A DNA stretch of 32,444 bases from Hydrogenophilales bacterium 16-61-112 (GCA_002257045.1 NCHD01000043.1:1-32444); one strand, 5' to 3'. Positions 1-8,169 are shown, counted from the first letter of the stretch. Notes: a model not told the origin generated them from the sequence alone. A program made the numbers and translations.

Positions 1-846
1 GGGAATATTGCCCATGCCGCCGAGCACGATCATGCACAGGATCATGATCGACTCCATCAGATTGAACGATTCGGGGCTGATGAAGCCCTGAAAACTGGCA
101 AACAATCCGCCCGCCAGTCCGCCGAAAGTGGCGCCCATGGCGAACGCCAGCAACTTGAGGTTGCGGGTGTTGATGCCAGTCGCGGCGGCGGCGATTTCGT
201 CCTCGCGGATCGCCACCCATGCGCGACCGATGCGCGAGTTTTCCAGCCGCATCGAGATGAAAATGACGGCCATCACCAGCACCAAAAAGAAATAGTAGGT
301 CAGGTGCGCGCCGCTGAAGGTGTAGTCCATTACGGTAAGCGGCTGGCTCAGGCTGGTGCTGCCGAGACGCACCGGATCGATCAGGTTGATGCCCTGCGGG
401 CCGTTGGTGAGGTTGAACGGCGCGTTGAGGTTGTTCATGAAGATGCGGATGATTTCGCCAAAGCCCAGCGTGACGATGGCGAGGTAGTCGCCGCGCAACC
501 GCAGCGTGGGCGCACCCAGCAGCACGCCGAACAGACCGGCCAGCGCGGCGCCCAGCGGCAGGATCGCCCAGAACGGCAAGTGCAACCCGAAATGCGGGCT
601 GGCGAGCCAGGCGTAGACATAGGCGCCAAGCGCATAAAACGCGACATAGCCGAGGTCGAGCAGGCCTGCATAGCCGACGACGATGTTCAGCCCCAGCGCC
701 AGGATCACGTACAGCAGCGCCAGATCAAGCAGGCGCACCCACGAACGGCCTATTCCCGCGTCGATCAGGAAAGGCAGCAGCGCCAGCCCCAGCGCCAGCA
801 GGCCGAAGCTGAACCAGCGCGAGCGCAGCAGGCTGGCGTTAAGCAC
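1..846 (-). CDS. livM: Branched-chain amino acid ABC transporter permease LivM (partial, C-terminus outside window)
   Basis: Inner-membrane permease subunit of a LivFGHMK-type importer for leucine, isoleucine and valine or related substrates such as urea or amides. The frame is open for 282 codons from a GTG at 846 to the window edge, so the C-terminus is missing. The translation shows strongly hydrophobic segments and the family's hallmark stretches: LNIVVGYAGLLDLGYVAFYALGA near residue 60, a loop with LRLRGDYLAIVTLGFGEIIRI, and RIGRAWVAIREDEIAA–GINTRNLKLLAFA before the last segments. The GTG start overlaps the end of livH by 8 bp, so the two are translationally coupled; an in-frame TTG two codons upstream is an alternative start. 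The ATPase and binding-protein genes are probably beyond the left edge. The exact substrate cannot be read from the permease. Confidence 0.93.
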   Translation of the reverse strand, partial: MLNASLLRSRWFSFGLLALGLALLPFLIDAGIGRSWVRLLDLALLYVILALGLNIVVGYAGLLDLGYVAFYALGAYVYAWLASPHFGLHLPFWAILPLGAALAGLFGVLLGAPTLRLRGDYLAIVTLGFGEIIRIFMNNLNAPFNLTNGPQGINLIDPVRLGSTSLSQPLTVMDYTFSGAHLTYYFFLVLVMAVIFISMRLENSRIGRAWVAIREDEIAAAATGINTRNLKLLAFAMGATFGGLAGGLFASFQGFISPESFNLMESIMILCMIVLGGMGNIP

Positions 847-1768
847 GTTCAACCACCCGCGCGCCCAACAAGCCCTGTGGGCGGAACACCAGCACGGCGA
901 TCAGCACGAAGAACGCGAACACGTCCTGGTAATGGCTGCCGAGAAAGCCGCCGGTAAGGTCGCCGATATAGCCTGCGCCGAACGATTCGATCAGCCCCAG
1001 CAGCAGGCCACCCAGCATCGCTCCGCCGAGGTTGCCGATGCCGCCCAGCACGGCGGCCGAGAACGCCTTGAGGCCGAGCAGGAAGCCCATGTAGTAGTGC
1101 GCCAGGCCGTAATAGGCGCTGACCATGACCCCCGCGATCGCGGCCAGCGCCGAGCCGATGACGAAGGTCGAGGCGATTACCCGGTTGACGTCGACGCCCA
1201 TCAGGCTCGCCACCTGGCGCGACTGCGCGGTGGCGCGCATGGCGCGGCCGAGACGGGTTTTTTGCACCACCAGGATCAACGCTGCCATGATCAGCACGGC
1301 CAGAATCAGGATGGCGATCTGCGTATCGCTGATGGTCGCGCCGAGAATGTCATGGCGACCCTGCGGCAGGATCGCCGGAAACGGGATGTATTGCTTGCCC
1401 CAGATCAGCATGGCGATGTTCTGCAGGATGATCGACACGCCGATCGCGGTAATCAGCGGTGCCAAGCGCGGCGCATTGCGCAACGGCCGATAGGCGACGC
1501 GCTCAATCAGCAGCCCCAGCGCCATGCATACCGGGATGGCGACGGCCAGCCCTGCCAGCAAAATCACGCCACCTGGCAAACCGGGTGCGGCCAGCGCCAG
1601 CGCGCCGATCACGGCCAGCGACATCATCGCGCCCATCATGGTGATTTCGCCGTGGGCAAAATTGATGAGTTCAAGAATGCCGTACACCATGGTGTAGCCC
1701 AGCGCGACGAGCGCGTAGACGCTGCCCAGCACCAGGCCATTGATGAGTTGCTGCAGGAAAATATCCAT
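839..1768 (-). CDS. livH: Branched-chain amino acid ABC transporter permease LivH
   Basis: Second membrane subunit of the same importer, 309 residues, the usual LivH length. The N-terminus MDIFLQQLINGLVLGSVYAL followed by ALGYTMVYGILELINFAHGE is the diagnostic LivH opening, and the C-terminus ends with the typical FRPQGLLG segment. The open frame extends far upstream of 1768, but family alignment fixes the ATG at 1768; the longer extension is antisense to argS and is not real. No convincing Shine-Dalgarno sequence precedes the start. A weak TATGCT-like -10 lies in the 229-bp region shared with the divergent argS. livH and livM overlap by 8 bp and form one operon. Confidence 0.95.
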   Translation of the reverse strand: MDIFLQQLINGLVLGSVYALVALGYTMVYGILELINFAHGEITMMGAMMSLAVIGALALAAPGLPGGVILLAGLAVAIPVCMALGLLIERVAYRPLRNAPRLAPLITAIGVSIILQNIAMLIWGKQYIPFPAILPQGRHDILGATISDTQIAILILAVLIMAALILVVQKTRLGRAMRATAQSRQVASLMGVDVNRVIASTFVIGSALAAIAGVMVSAYYGLAHYYMGFLLGLKAFSAAVLGGIGNLGGAMLGGLLLGLIESFGAGYIGDLTGGFLGSHYQDVFAFFVLIAVLVFRPQGLLGARVVERA

Positions 1769-1942
1769 GAGTCGTGTCTGAAAGGCTGCTTCTCGCTGTC
1801 GCCGGGGCAAGTGCAAGGACACATCCGGGGCGGAATGTAGCATAGGGGCGGCCCGGTCCGGTCCGCGCGCATGGCTGACGAAAGCCACGGAGACGGGCGC
1901 TGGATCTGGCGAACGGGCACTCGCGCCCGCATTACGCAGCGT

Positions 1943-1948
1943 TATAAT
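1943..1948 (+). promoter_or_regulatory. Consensus -10 element of the argS operon
   Basis: A perfect TATAAT hexamer lies 49 bp upstream of the argS ATG. The -35 region at normal spacing is poor, so the promoter probably relies on its -10. Transcription would start near 1955 and leave a leader of about 43 nt. The role is inferred from position and sequence. Confidence 0.5.
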
Positions 1949-1997
1949 CGCGCTTTCCATTCGCAAACCCGAGGCGACGCAACGCGTCTCCGTCCGC

Positions 1998-3671
1998 ATG
2001 TCCCACCGTTTTTCGCTCAAAGATTCACTCCTTACCCTGTTGCAGGACGCGCTGACCGACGTGGCGCCCGACTCCGCGCTTACGCTCGAACTCGAACGCC
2101 CGAAAAACGCCGCGCATGGCGATTTCTCCAGCAACGCTGCGATGCAGCTGGCGCGGCCCTTAAAGCGTAATCCGCGCGAACTGGCGCAGCTGATCCTGAA
2201 TGCGCTGCCCGCTTCGCCCCTGATCGCCAAAGCTGAAATTGCCGGTGCAGGCTTCATTAATCTGACGCTCACGCCGGCAGCGTGGCATGGCATCGTGCCG
2301 GCGGTACGAGAAGCAGGCGCGGGCTTTGGCCGCAGCCACGCCGGCGCGGGGCACAAGGCGCTGGTCGAGTTCGTGTCGGCCAATCCGACCGGTCCATTGC
2401 ATGTGGGGCATGGCCGCCAGGCCGCGCTGGGCGATGCGCTGTGCAACCTGTTCGAGGCGCAGGGCTGGGAGGTGTGCCGCGAGTTTTATTACAACGATGC
2501 CGGGGTGCAGATCCAGACCCTGGCCAACAGCGTGCAGGCACGCGCGCGCGGCGTGAATCCGGGCGATGCCGGATGGCCGGAATCGGCCTACAACGGCGAC
2601 TACATCGCTGACATCGCGGCGGATTTTCTGGCGAAGAAGACGGTGCATGCCGACGACCGCGCGTTCACCGCGTCGGGCGACGTCGACGATCTGGACTCGA
2701 TTCGCCAGTTTGCGGTGGCGTACCTGCGACACGAGCAGGATCTGGATTTGCAGGCGTTTGCGGTGCGCTTCGATAACTACTACCTGGAGTCGAGCCTCTA
2801 CACCAGCGGCCGCGTCGACGCCACGGTCAATAAGCTGATCGCCGCCGGCAAGACCTACGAGCAGGACGGCGCGCTGTGGCTGCGCACCACCGAGTACGGC
2901 GACGACAAGGACCGCGTGATGCGGAAGTCCGACGGCACCTATACCTATTTCGTGCCGGACGTCGCCTACCACATCGCCAAATGGGAGCGCGGCTTCGAGC
3001 GCGCGATCAACATCCAGGGCACCGACCACCACGGCACCATCGCGCGGGTGCGCGCCGGGCTGCAGGCCGCCGGTGTCGGCATTCCGCAGAGCTACCCCGA
3101 CTATCTGCTGCACACCATGATTCGCGTGATGCGTGGCGGTGAAGAGGTCAAGATTTCCAAGCGTGCCGGCAGCTATGTCACCCTGCGCGACCTCATCGAC
3201 TGGACCAGCAAGGATGCGGTGCGCTTCTTCCTGTTGAGCCGCAAGGCCGACACCGAATACAGCTTCGACGTCGACCTCGCGGTTGCCAAAAACAACGACA
3301 ACCCGGTGTACTACGTGCAATACGCCCACGCGCGGATCTGCCGGGTGTTCGAGGAGTGGGGCGGCGAGGCGGCCACGCTCGCGGCAGCCGATCTTGCGCC
3401 GCTGGCAAGCCCGCACGAACTGGCGTTGATGCAGCGCCTGGCCGAGTACCCCGAAACGGTCGCTGCCGCTGCGCGTGAACTTGCGCCGCACCAGCTGGTC
3501 CACTACCTGCAAACGCTGGCGGGCGATTTTCATGCCTGGTACAACGCCGATAAATTCCTGGTGGACGATGCTGCAACCCGGCTGGCTCGGCTGGCGCTGG
3601 CCGATGCTGCGCGCATCACCATCGTCAACGGGCTGGCCTTGCTGGGCGTGTTCGCCCCGGAGAAAATGTAA
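1998..3671 (+). CDS. argS: Arginyl-tRNA synthetase
   Basis: Cytoplasmic class I aminoacyl-tRNA synthetase that charges tRNA-Arg with arginine using ATP. The 557 residues carry, in order, the N-terminal Add-1-like domain, the class I signature [14 protein letters not shown] with the HVGH box at residues 135–138, a KMSKS-like loop KISKR at 385–389, and an all-alpha DALR anticodon-binding domain from about residue 430 ([16 protein letters not shown]). The ending GVFAPEKM is characteristic of the family. Many ArgRS enzymes lack a clear KMSKS motif, so this one is of the more canonical type. The ATG at 1998 gives the usual N-terminus; the upstream ribosome-binding site is weak. It is the first gene of a run with the SPOR protein (2-bp gap) and dsbA (1-bp overlap). 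Confidence 0.98.
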   Translation: MSHRFSLKDSLLTLLQDALTDVAPDSALTLELERPKNAAHGDFSSNAAMQLARPLKRNPRELAQLILNALPASPLIAKAEIAGAGFINLTLTPAAWHGIVPAVREAGAGFGRSHAGAGHKALVEFVSANPTGPLHVGHGRQAALGDALCNLFEAQGWEVCREFYYNDAGVQIQTLANSVQARARGVNPGDAGWPESAYNGDYIADIAADFLAKKTVHADDRAFTASGDVDDLDSIRQFAVAYLRHEQDLDLQAFAVRFDNYYLESSLYTSGRVDATVNKLIAAGKTYEQDGALWLRTTEYGDDKDRVMRKSDGTYTYFVPDVAYHIAKWERGFERAINIQGTDHHGTIARVRAGLQAAGVGIPQSYPDYLLHTMIRVMRGGEEVKISKRAGSYVTLRDLIDWTSKDAVRFFLLSRKADTEYSFDVDLAVAKNNDNPVYYVQYAHARICRVFEEWGGEAATLAAADLAPLASPHELALMQRLAEYPETVAAAARELAPHQLVHYLQTLAGDFHAWYNADKFLVDDAATRLARLALADAARITIVNGLALLGVFAPEKM

Positions 3672-3673
3672 AC

Positions 3674-4264
3674 ATGGCAAACCCCACTTCCCGCGGCACC
3701 GACCGCCGCTCGGGCGGCAATTCCCGCAAAGGGAAATCCGTCTTCACTGGCGTGCTGATCGGCCTCTCTGTGGGCGCGGTGCTCGCTGTCGGCGTGGCGC
3801 TATGGGTGACTGGCAACAATCCGTTCAAATCCGCCGCGCCCGGCCAGGACGCGGCACCCATGTCGCCCGCCGCCGTCGAAGTCGCGCCGTCAGCCACACC
3901 CGAGACTGCAGCCACGCCTGAAACGGCTCCCAGCTTCGATTTCTACAAGGTATTGCCGGGCGATGCGCCGAGCGAATTGCCGCAGCCATCTGCCGCAGAG
4001 CAGGCTGAGACTCTGTATTACCTGCAGGCCGGCGCCTTTCAGAACGCGGACGACGCCGACAACCTGAAAGCCCAGTTGGCGATGCTGGGCGTCGAGGCTG
4101 AAATCCAGACCACCGAAGTGACCGACAAGGGCATGTTTCATCGTGTGCGCGTCGGACCTTTCCACGCGCCAAGCGAAGTGGATTCCACCCGCAGCCTGCT
4201 GTCGCAGAACAATATCCCCGCCACGTTGGTCAAAGAAAAACCCGTTCCCCAGGAGAAGCCCTGA
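3674..4264 (+). CDS. SPOR-domain membrane protein (FtsN-like architecture)
   Basis: Small bitopic inner-membrane protein of 196 residues. It has a basic cytoplasmic tail (residues 1–22), one transmembrane helix at about 23–45, a Pro/Ala/Glu-rich periplasmic linker, and a C-terminal SPOR domain at about 115–190 (YYLQAGAFQNADDADNLKA ... HRVRVGPF). SPOR domains bind peptidoglycan strands stripped of stem peptides at division sites, so a role in cell-wall or septal work is likely. The layout resembles FtsN, but the protein is short and lacks recognisable FtsN essential segments, so I do not assign that name. It starts 2 bp after the argS stop and its TGA overlaps the dsbA ATG by one base, indicating coupled translation. 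Confidence 0.88.
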   Translation: MANPTSRGTDRRSGGNSRKGKSVFTGVLIGLSVGAVLAVGVALWVTGNNPFKSAAPGQDAAPMSPAAVEVAPSATPETAATPETAPSFDFYKVLPGDAPSELPQPSAAEQAETLYYLQAGAFQNADDADNLKAQLAMLGVEAEIQTTEVTDKGMFHRVRVGPFHAPSEVDSTRSLLSQNNIPATLVKEKPVPQEKP

Positions 4265-4929
4265 TGTTTGCACGCACTCTGGCCTTATGCGCCGCCGCTG
4301 TACTGTCTGTTTCCGTCCTGTTTCAGCCCGCCCTGGCCGCTCCGGACGCGGCCTTCGAAGGCCACGACTACGTCACGGTCAAAGCCCCGCAGCCGGTTGC
4401 AACCGGCAACAAGATCGAAGTGCTGGAGTTTTTCTGGTATCGCTGCCCGCACTGCTTCCAGCTCGAACCCAGCCTGCACACCTGGCTGAAAACCCTGCCC
4501 AAGGACGCCCAGATTCGCCGCGTGCCGGCTGTGTTTCGCGATGACTGGATGCCTGCCGCCAAACTGTTCTATACCCTGGAGCAGATGGGGCAGATCGCGC
4601 GCCTGAATGGCAAGGTGTTCGACGCCTACAACATCGAGCAAGTCAATCTCGACGACCCGGCCGTGCTGGGGCCGTGGATTGCGAAGCAGGGCGTGGACCG
4701 GAAAAGGTTCGAGGCGATCTACAAATCGTTTTCCACCCAGTCCAAAGCCATGCAGGGCGGCCGCCTCGCAACGGCCTACGGCATTTCCGGCGTGCCGACC
4801 TTCATTATTGATGGCAAGTATTTGACCGCGCAGTCGATGACGCAGACCGAAACGCGTTTGTACGAGGTACTTAACCAGCTCATCGTCAAGGCGCGCGCCG
4901 AGCGCCGCGGCAACAAGCCCGCGAAGTAA
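4264..4929 (+). CDS. dsbA: Periplasmic thiol:disulfide interchange protein DsbA
   Basis: Oxidant that introduces disulfide bonds into newly exported proteins. The 221 residues begin with a signal peptide ending near ALAAPDA (residues 20–27). The thioredoxin fold contains the active site CPHC at residues 61–64, the classical DsbA dipeptide, within EFFWYRCPHCFQLEP, and the cis-proline loop GVPTF with Pro178. An inserted helical domain lies between them, as in the family. The ATG shares one base with the stop of the SPOR gene. The reoxidising partner DsbB is not in the window; the isomerase-side reductant DsbD is encoded about 7 kb downstream. The short C-terminal basic tail is not unusual. Confidence 0.96.
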   Translation: MFARTLALCAAAVLSVSVLFQPALAAPDAAFEGHDYVTVKAPQPVATGNKIEVLEFFWYRCPHCFQLEPSLHTWLKTLPKDAQIRRVPAVFRDDWMPAAKLFYTLEQMGQIARLNGKVFDAYNIEQVNLDDPAVLGPWIAKQGVDRKRFEAIYKSFSTQSKAMQGGRLATAYGISGVPTFIIDGKYLTAQSMTQTETRLYEVLNQLIVKARAERRGNKPAK

Positions 4930-4934
4930 ATCTG

Positions 4935-5714
4935 TTGCCAGAACATCGCCTCAAGGTCTTCATCACCGGCGCCAGTTCCGGCCTGGGTGCGGCGCTGGCG
5001 CGATATTACGGCGCACAAGGCGCGCGGCTTGGCCTGGTTGGCCGTAATGCCGTGGCGCTTGCGGCCGTGGCGCAAGACCTCGATGCCAGCTGCTACATCG
5101 CCGATGTGCGTGACGCCGCCACCATGCAGGCTGCAGCGGCAGGCTTTTTGGCTGCAGTGGGCTGTCCCGATATCGTCATCGCCGCCGCCGGCATCAGCGT
5201 TGGTACGCTGACCGAGGAAGCGGCCGATGCAGCGGTTTTTCGCGCCGTGATGGACGCCAACGTGCTGGGGCTGGTGCATACTTTTGCGCCGTTTATTGCC
5301 CCGATGCAGATTGCCAAACAACCCGTCGGTGGGGTGCTGTGCGGCATCAGCAGCGTGGCGGGCGTGCGCGGTCTGCCGGGTGGCAGCGCCTATTCGGCGT
5401 CGAAAGCTGCCGCGACGGTGTATCTCGAAGCCTTGCGGCTGGAGCAGAAGCGCCACGGCATCGCCGTCGTAACCGTGGCCCCGGGCTATATCGACACGCC
5501 GATGACCCGAATCAACCCTTACCCCATGCCGTTCAAGATGAGCGCCGCGACCGCCGCCGCCAAGGTGGCGCACTGCATTGCCAGGCGGCGCCCGCATAGC
5601 GTCATTCCCTGGCAGATGGCCGCGGTTGCGCCGGTGCTGAAATGGTTGCCGGTTCGGGTCTATGATGCGTTATTCGAAAAAGCGCCCCGCAAGCCGCGCG
5701 GCTTGCCAACCTGA
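4935..5714 (+). CDS. Short-chain dehydrogenase/reductase (SDR), TTG start
   Basis: NAD(P)-dependent oxidoreductase of the classical SDR family, 259 residues, predicted cytoplasmic with a hydrophobic C-terminal third. The Rossmann motif TGASSGLG sits at residues 11–18, the catalytic serine is in SSVAG (Ser140), and the active-site pair is Tyr153 and Lys157 in YSASK. The PG motif after the catalytic lysine (VAPGYIDTPMT) is also present. The substrate cannot be told from sequence. The frame begins at a TTG five bases after the dsbA stop; no ATG or GTG exists before the glycine-rich motif, so TTG is the best start. The position directly after dsbA suggests cotranscription. Confidence 0.85.
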   Translation: MPEHRLKVFITGASSGLGAALARYYGAQGARLGLVGRNAVALAAVAQDLDASCYIADVRDAATMQAAAAGFLAAVGCPDIVIAAAGISVGTLTEEAADAAVFRAVMDANVLGLVHTFAPFIAPMQIAKQPVGGVLCGISSVAGVRGLPGGSAYSASKAAATVYLEALRLEQKRHGIAVVTVAPGYIDTPMTRINPYPMPFKMSAATAAAKVAHCIARRRPHSVIPWQMAAVAPVLKWLPVRVYDALFEKAPRKPRGLPT

Positions 5715-5741
5715 ACGGCCCGACAAAAATACGGAGATCTG

Positions 5742-6374
5742 ATGCCCGGTCCTTTGAATATCATCTTGATTGATGACCATCCGCTGCTGCGCATGGGCGT
5801 GGCAGGTTACATCCAGCAAGAGCCCGACCTCGAACTGATTGCGCAACACGCCAATGCCGCCGAGTTGCGCGCCTGGCTGGAAGCCGGCAACCGCGCCGAT
5901 GCCGCCCTGCTGGACCGCTCGCTGCCCGACGCCGATGGCCTTGACCTGGTGTCCGAACTGCGTGACCTCGGCATCAAGGTCATCATGCTCACCATTGCCG
6001 ATTCCGACGAAGAAATCTCCGAAGCAATTTCATCCGGGGTCGACGGCTATGTCGTCAAGTCCAGCGAACCGGATCGCGTGCTCGCCGCCATCCGCAGCGT
6101 GTGCGAAGGCCAGAGCAGCTTCCCGCTCGCCATCATGCAGAAAATGGCGCGTGGCGAACTCAACTCCAACGCCCTCGCCGCGCTCACCGCACGCGAAATG
6201 GACATCGTCAATTACGTGAAAGAAGGCCTCTCCAACAAGGTCATCGCCTACAAGCTGACCCTGTCGGAAAACACTGTGCGTAATCACCTGCGCAACATCA
6301 TGGAAAAGCTGGGCTTGAAGAACCGGGTGCAGGTCGCCACGCTGGCGCTGAAGGAAGACCACAAACGGCATTGA
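5742..6374 (+). CDS. Orphan NarL/LuxR-type response regulator
   Basis: DNA-binding two-component response regulator, 210 residues. The receiver domain (about 1–122) has the acidic pocket Asp11/Asp12, phospho-acceptor Asp58 in ALLDRSLPDADG, the conserved Thr in MLTIAD and the Lys in YVVKSSEP, so it looks phosphorylatable. A LuxR-type helix-turn-helix occupies about 145–200 (LTAREMDIVNYV ... SNKVIAYKLTLSENTVRNHL). A GGAG ribosome-binding site lies 6 bp before the ATG. No histidine kinase is adjacent, so its signal is unknown. It follows the SDR gene by 27 bp with no terminator between, and its own transcript ends at the large hairpin starting 17 bp downstream of the stop. Confidence 0.93.
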   Translation: MPGPLNIILIDDHPLLRMGVAGYIQQEPDLELIAQHANAAELRAWLEAGNRADAALLDRSLPDADGLDLVSELRDLGIKVIMLTIADSDEEISEAISSGVDGYVVKSSEPDRVLAAIRSVCEGQSSFPLAIMQKMARGELNSNALAALTAREMDIVNYVKEGLSNKVIAYKLTLSENTVRNHLRNIMEKLGLKNRVQVATLALKEDHKRH

Positions 6375-6390
6375 ACCGATTGCGTCGACG

Positions 6391-6438
6391 TGGCAAATAG
6401 AAAACGGCGGCCACGAGGCCGCCGTTTTCTATTTGCCA
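6391..6438. terminator. Perfect 22-bp inverted repeat, bidirectional terminator
   Basis: The arms at 6391–6412 and 6417–6438 are perfectly complementary around a 4-base loop. The stem has a GC core (CGGCGGCC) flanked by A4 on the left and T4 on the right, so it can terminate both the response-regulator transcript (plus) and the PEP-CTERM pseudogene transcript (minus). The core is nearly identical to the hairpin at 7359–7403. Confidence 0.9.
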
Positions 6439-6443
6439 GGCGA

Positions 6444-7085
6444 TTAGTCGGCGGATGCGGCGGCAGGCAGCAAAGCCTACAGCCGCAGTGCGTAGGACTC
6501 AGGCTCGGGAACGGGCACGGCATACACGGCCACATCGTTCAGGAATGAATAATTTTCGCTTGCCGGTAAATGCCTGAACTCAAGCGTGGTCAACGTTTAC
6601 GCCGCGGAAAAAGTGAAGTTGAAACTCTGCCAAGCATTCGATGCGCTGCTCTGGTTAAGCAGTTGGTAAGTCTGGATTGCATGGTTGTCGATCAACGCGG
6701 TGATCTCGCCTTTGCCATCCGGGTTTCCCGCATTCTTGTAGGCCATCCCTGCAAAGCTCACGCTGTAAAGCCCGCCAACTGTCGTGGCGAAGCTATGTTT
6801 GATCCCGCCGTTCGCATAGCCATAGTCCGCCAGATCGATGGCGTATATCCCGGTTGGATCTGTGAAATATCCCAGACTTTCATTCATCCAGTGAACGCCA
6901 CTACCGGTCGTGATGCACCCGCCAATATAGGTATGTATAGCCAGCGGGGGCGAGGACATTGGGGACATTGGTTGGTATTCAAGGCCGCCGTCGACCAGCA
7001 TATTGGTTGAGGCCTGAACCGGCAGCGCCGACAGCGCACACGCAGTAGCCAGCACTACGGATTACAGTGGTTTGTAAAAACGCAT
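6444..7085 (-). pseudogene. Broken PEP-CTERM exported protein gene (three in-frame stops)
   Basis: Reading from ATG 7085, one frame encodes a signal peptide (MRFYKPL–stop–SVVLATACALSALPVQA), a beta-rich choice-of-anchor/DUF642-like domain (NMLVDGGLEYQP ... IYAIDLADYGYANGGIKHSF ... GGLYSVSFAG), and the PEP anchor VPVPEPESYAL. It is interrupted by TAA at codon 8 (7064–7062), TAA at 6599–6597 just before the last beta strands, and TAG at 6479–6477 immediately after the PEP motif. The frame continues sensibly across the first two stops, so these look like point mutations. The hydrophobic-plus-arginine tail is recoverable only in another frame (AAVGFAACRRIRR), implying a small indel there as well. 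An AGGGAA ribosome-binding site still precedes the ATG. The product would have been a secreted, sorted surface protein; now no functional protein is expected. Confidence 0.8.
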
Positions 7086-7358
7086 GTTGATGTTCCCTGA
7101 GCGAGTTGTTGATTGATCTGGGGTACACGCTTTGCCCGCAAGGGCGCCATACAGCTGTTGCTTCGTTTGTCAGAAAATGCTGTACCAGGATTTATAAACG
7201 CATTTTTAATCAATATGTTGCAACATATTATGGGTGTGGGTTTCTGAACGTGGCCCGTTTGCGTGTCAAATATTCGACGCGTATGAGGTTGCATGGCTTC
7301 GTCAGGCTGAATGATTATTCAACAGCAATGCGCGTCGTGGCACGGGATGTGTTGCGGC
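7086..7358. other. Intergenic region upstream of the PEP-CTERM pseudogene
   Basis: No coding sequence is supported here on either strand. The stretch is AT-richer than its surroundings. It holds the ribosome-binding site of the pseudogene near 7092, a TATAAA box on the minus strand near 7191–7196, and an 18-bp perfect palindrome at 7212–7229. These look like the remaining control region of the broken gene. Confidence 0.55.
7212..7229. promoter_or_regulatory. 18-bp perfect palindrome, candidate operator
   Basis: AATATGTTGCAACATATT is its own reverse complement with no spacer. It lies about 127 bp upstream of the pseudogene start, too AT-rich and spacer-free to form a terminator hairpin. A dimeric regulator site is the simplest reading; the regulator is unknown. 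Confidence 0.45.
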
Positions 7359-7403
7359 CCCAAACAAAAACGGCGGCCATCGAGGCCGCCATTTTTGTTT
7401 GGG
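7359..7403 (-). terminator. Terminator hairpin after the intact PEP-CTERM gene
   Basis: Arms 7359–7378 and 7384–7403 pair over 20 positions with a single mismatch around a 5-base loop. On the minus strand the GC stem is followed by a T5 run. It lies 13 bp past the PEP-CTERM stop codon. A-rich and T-rich flanks on both sides could also allow plus-strand activity. Confidence 0.88.
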
Positions 7404-7415
7404 TGGATCAGGCGA

Positions 7416-8003
7416 TCAACGGACGCGACGGCGAACCATGAATCCCATCAAACCCAGCCCGGCCAGCATCAGGGCGTAGGTTTCGGGTTCGGGTACGGCG
7501 GTCACGCTGACGTTGTCCAGAATCAGACCCATGTTGTCGCCGCCGGCGTGGTCGAACGAGAGCCTGGACGACATGTCGCCCTGAACGGTAATGGAGCGGG
7601 TGACGTTCTGCCAGCCGGCGCTGGATGCCAGGGTGAACGTTTCGCTGAAATTGCCCAGCGCTACGTTGACGCTGTTGCTGTCGCCGCGCTTCGAGCCGCC
7701 GAGGTCGAACGAAAGCAGGTAGGTGACGCCGGGATTCAAGGCAAAGGACGTCACGGTCGTGATCCTGCCGGCGTTGCGGGTGCTGCCGTCGAGGTCAAGA
7801 TAGTTGCCGTTGCCGGGGTAGAAGTCGAAATAACCGGTGCCGATCACATCGATGCTGCCATTGCTGACGGTCCAGTTGGACAGCGAGGAATTCAGCGCGC
7901 GTGTTTCGGCATTGAAAGTGTCTTCGAAAAGAAGGTTCGCGTGGGCACTGGCTGAGGCAGCCAGTGCGGTCGAAAACAGCAGGGTGAGTAATTGTTTTTT
8001 CAT
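7416..8003 (-). CDS. PEP-CTERM sorting-domain exported protein
   Basis: Secreted protein of 195 residues processed by an exosortase (EpsH-type) system. It has a Sec signal peptide ([20 protein letters not shown]), a beta-sandwich body rich in Asn/Ser/Gly ([19 protein letters not shown] ... [12 protein letters not shown] ... LSFDLGG ... [11 protein letters not shown]) resembling carbohydrate-binding or choice-of-anchor domains, and a textbook PEP-CTERM tail: [11 protein letters not shown], a hydrophobic helix, then RRRVR. The ATG at 8003 is fixed by the signal peptide; AGGTG lies upstream. The reading frame continues far upstream only because it runs into the frame of one glmS segment. A sigma-54 promoter at 8089–8103 indicates RpoN control. 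Such proteins are linked to extracellular matrix or floc formation in related bacteria. The specific ligand is unknown. Confidence 0.92.
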   Translation of the reverse strand: MKKQLLTLLFSTALAASASAHANLLFEDTFNAETRALNSSLSNWTVSNGSIDVIGTGYFDFYPGNGNYLDLDGSTRNAGRITTVTSFALNPGVTYLLSFDLGGSKRGDSNSVNVALGNFSETFTLASSAGWQNVTRSITVQGDMSSRLSFDHAGGDNMGLILDNVSVTAVPEPETYALMLAGLGLMGFMVRRRVR

Positions 8004-8088
8004 GGTTGCACCTGAAGAGTAGGGGTGGAACGCGCTTGCACCGCCTTTGGCCGGATCGCTCCGCATGCACACGCGTCCCTGAAGCAGA

Positions 8089-8103
8089 GCAATTTTGGTG
8101 CCA
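8089..8103 (-). promoter_or_regulatory. Sigma-54 (RpoN) promoter of the PEP-CTERM gene
   Basis: On the minus strand the sequence reads TGGCAC-CAAAA-TTGC followed by T, an exact match to the RpoN -24/-12 consensus TGGCAC-N5-TTGC. Transcription would start near 8078, about 75 nt before the ATG. RpoN with the PrsK/PrsR two-component system is known to drive PEP-CTERM genes in floc-forming betaproteobacteria, which supports the call. Confidence 0.85.
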
Positions 8104-8137
8104 GAGTTGGCGGGCAGCTTTCCGCCTGGCTGTATAT

Positions 8138-8169
8138 AAAAAACGGCGCCGCTTTGGAGGCGGCGCCGT
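8138..8169 (-). terminator. Terminator of glmS
   Basis: A perfect 10-bp GC stem (8143–8152 with 8160–8169, 7-base loop) is followed on the minus strand by a T6 tract. It begins 17 bp past the glmS stop codon and ends the glmU–glmS transcript just before the PEP-CTERM sigma-54 promoter. Confidence 0.9.

Noticed and set aside
2160-3680. Open frame of 506 codons antisense to argS
   Set aside because: Shadow of argS codon bias, with no recognisable motif.
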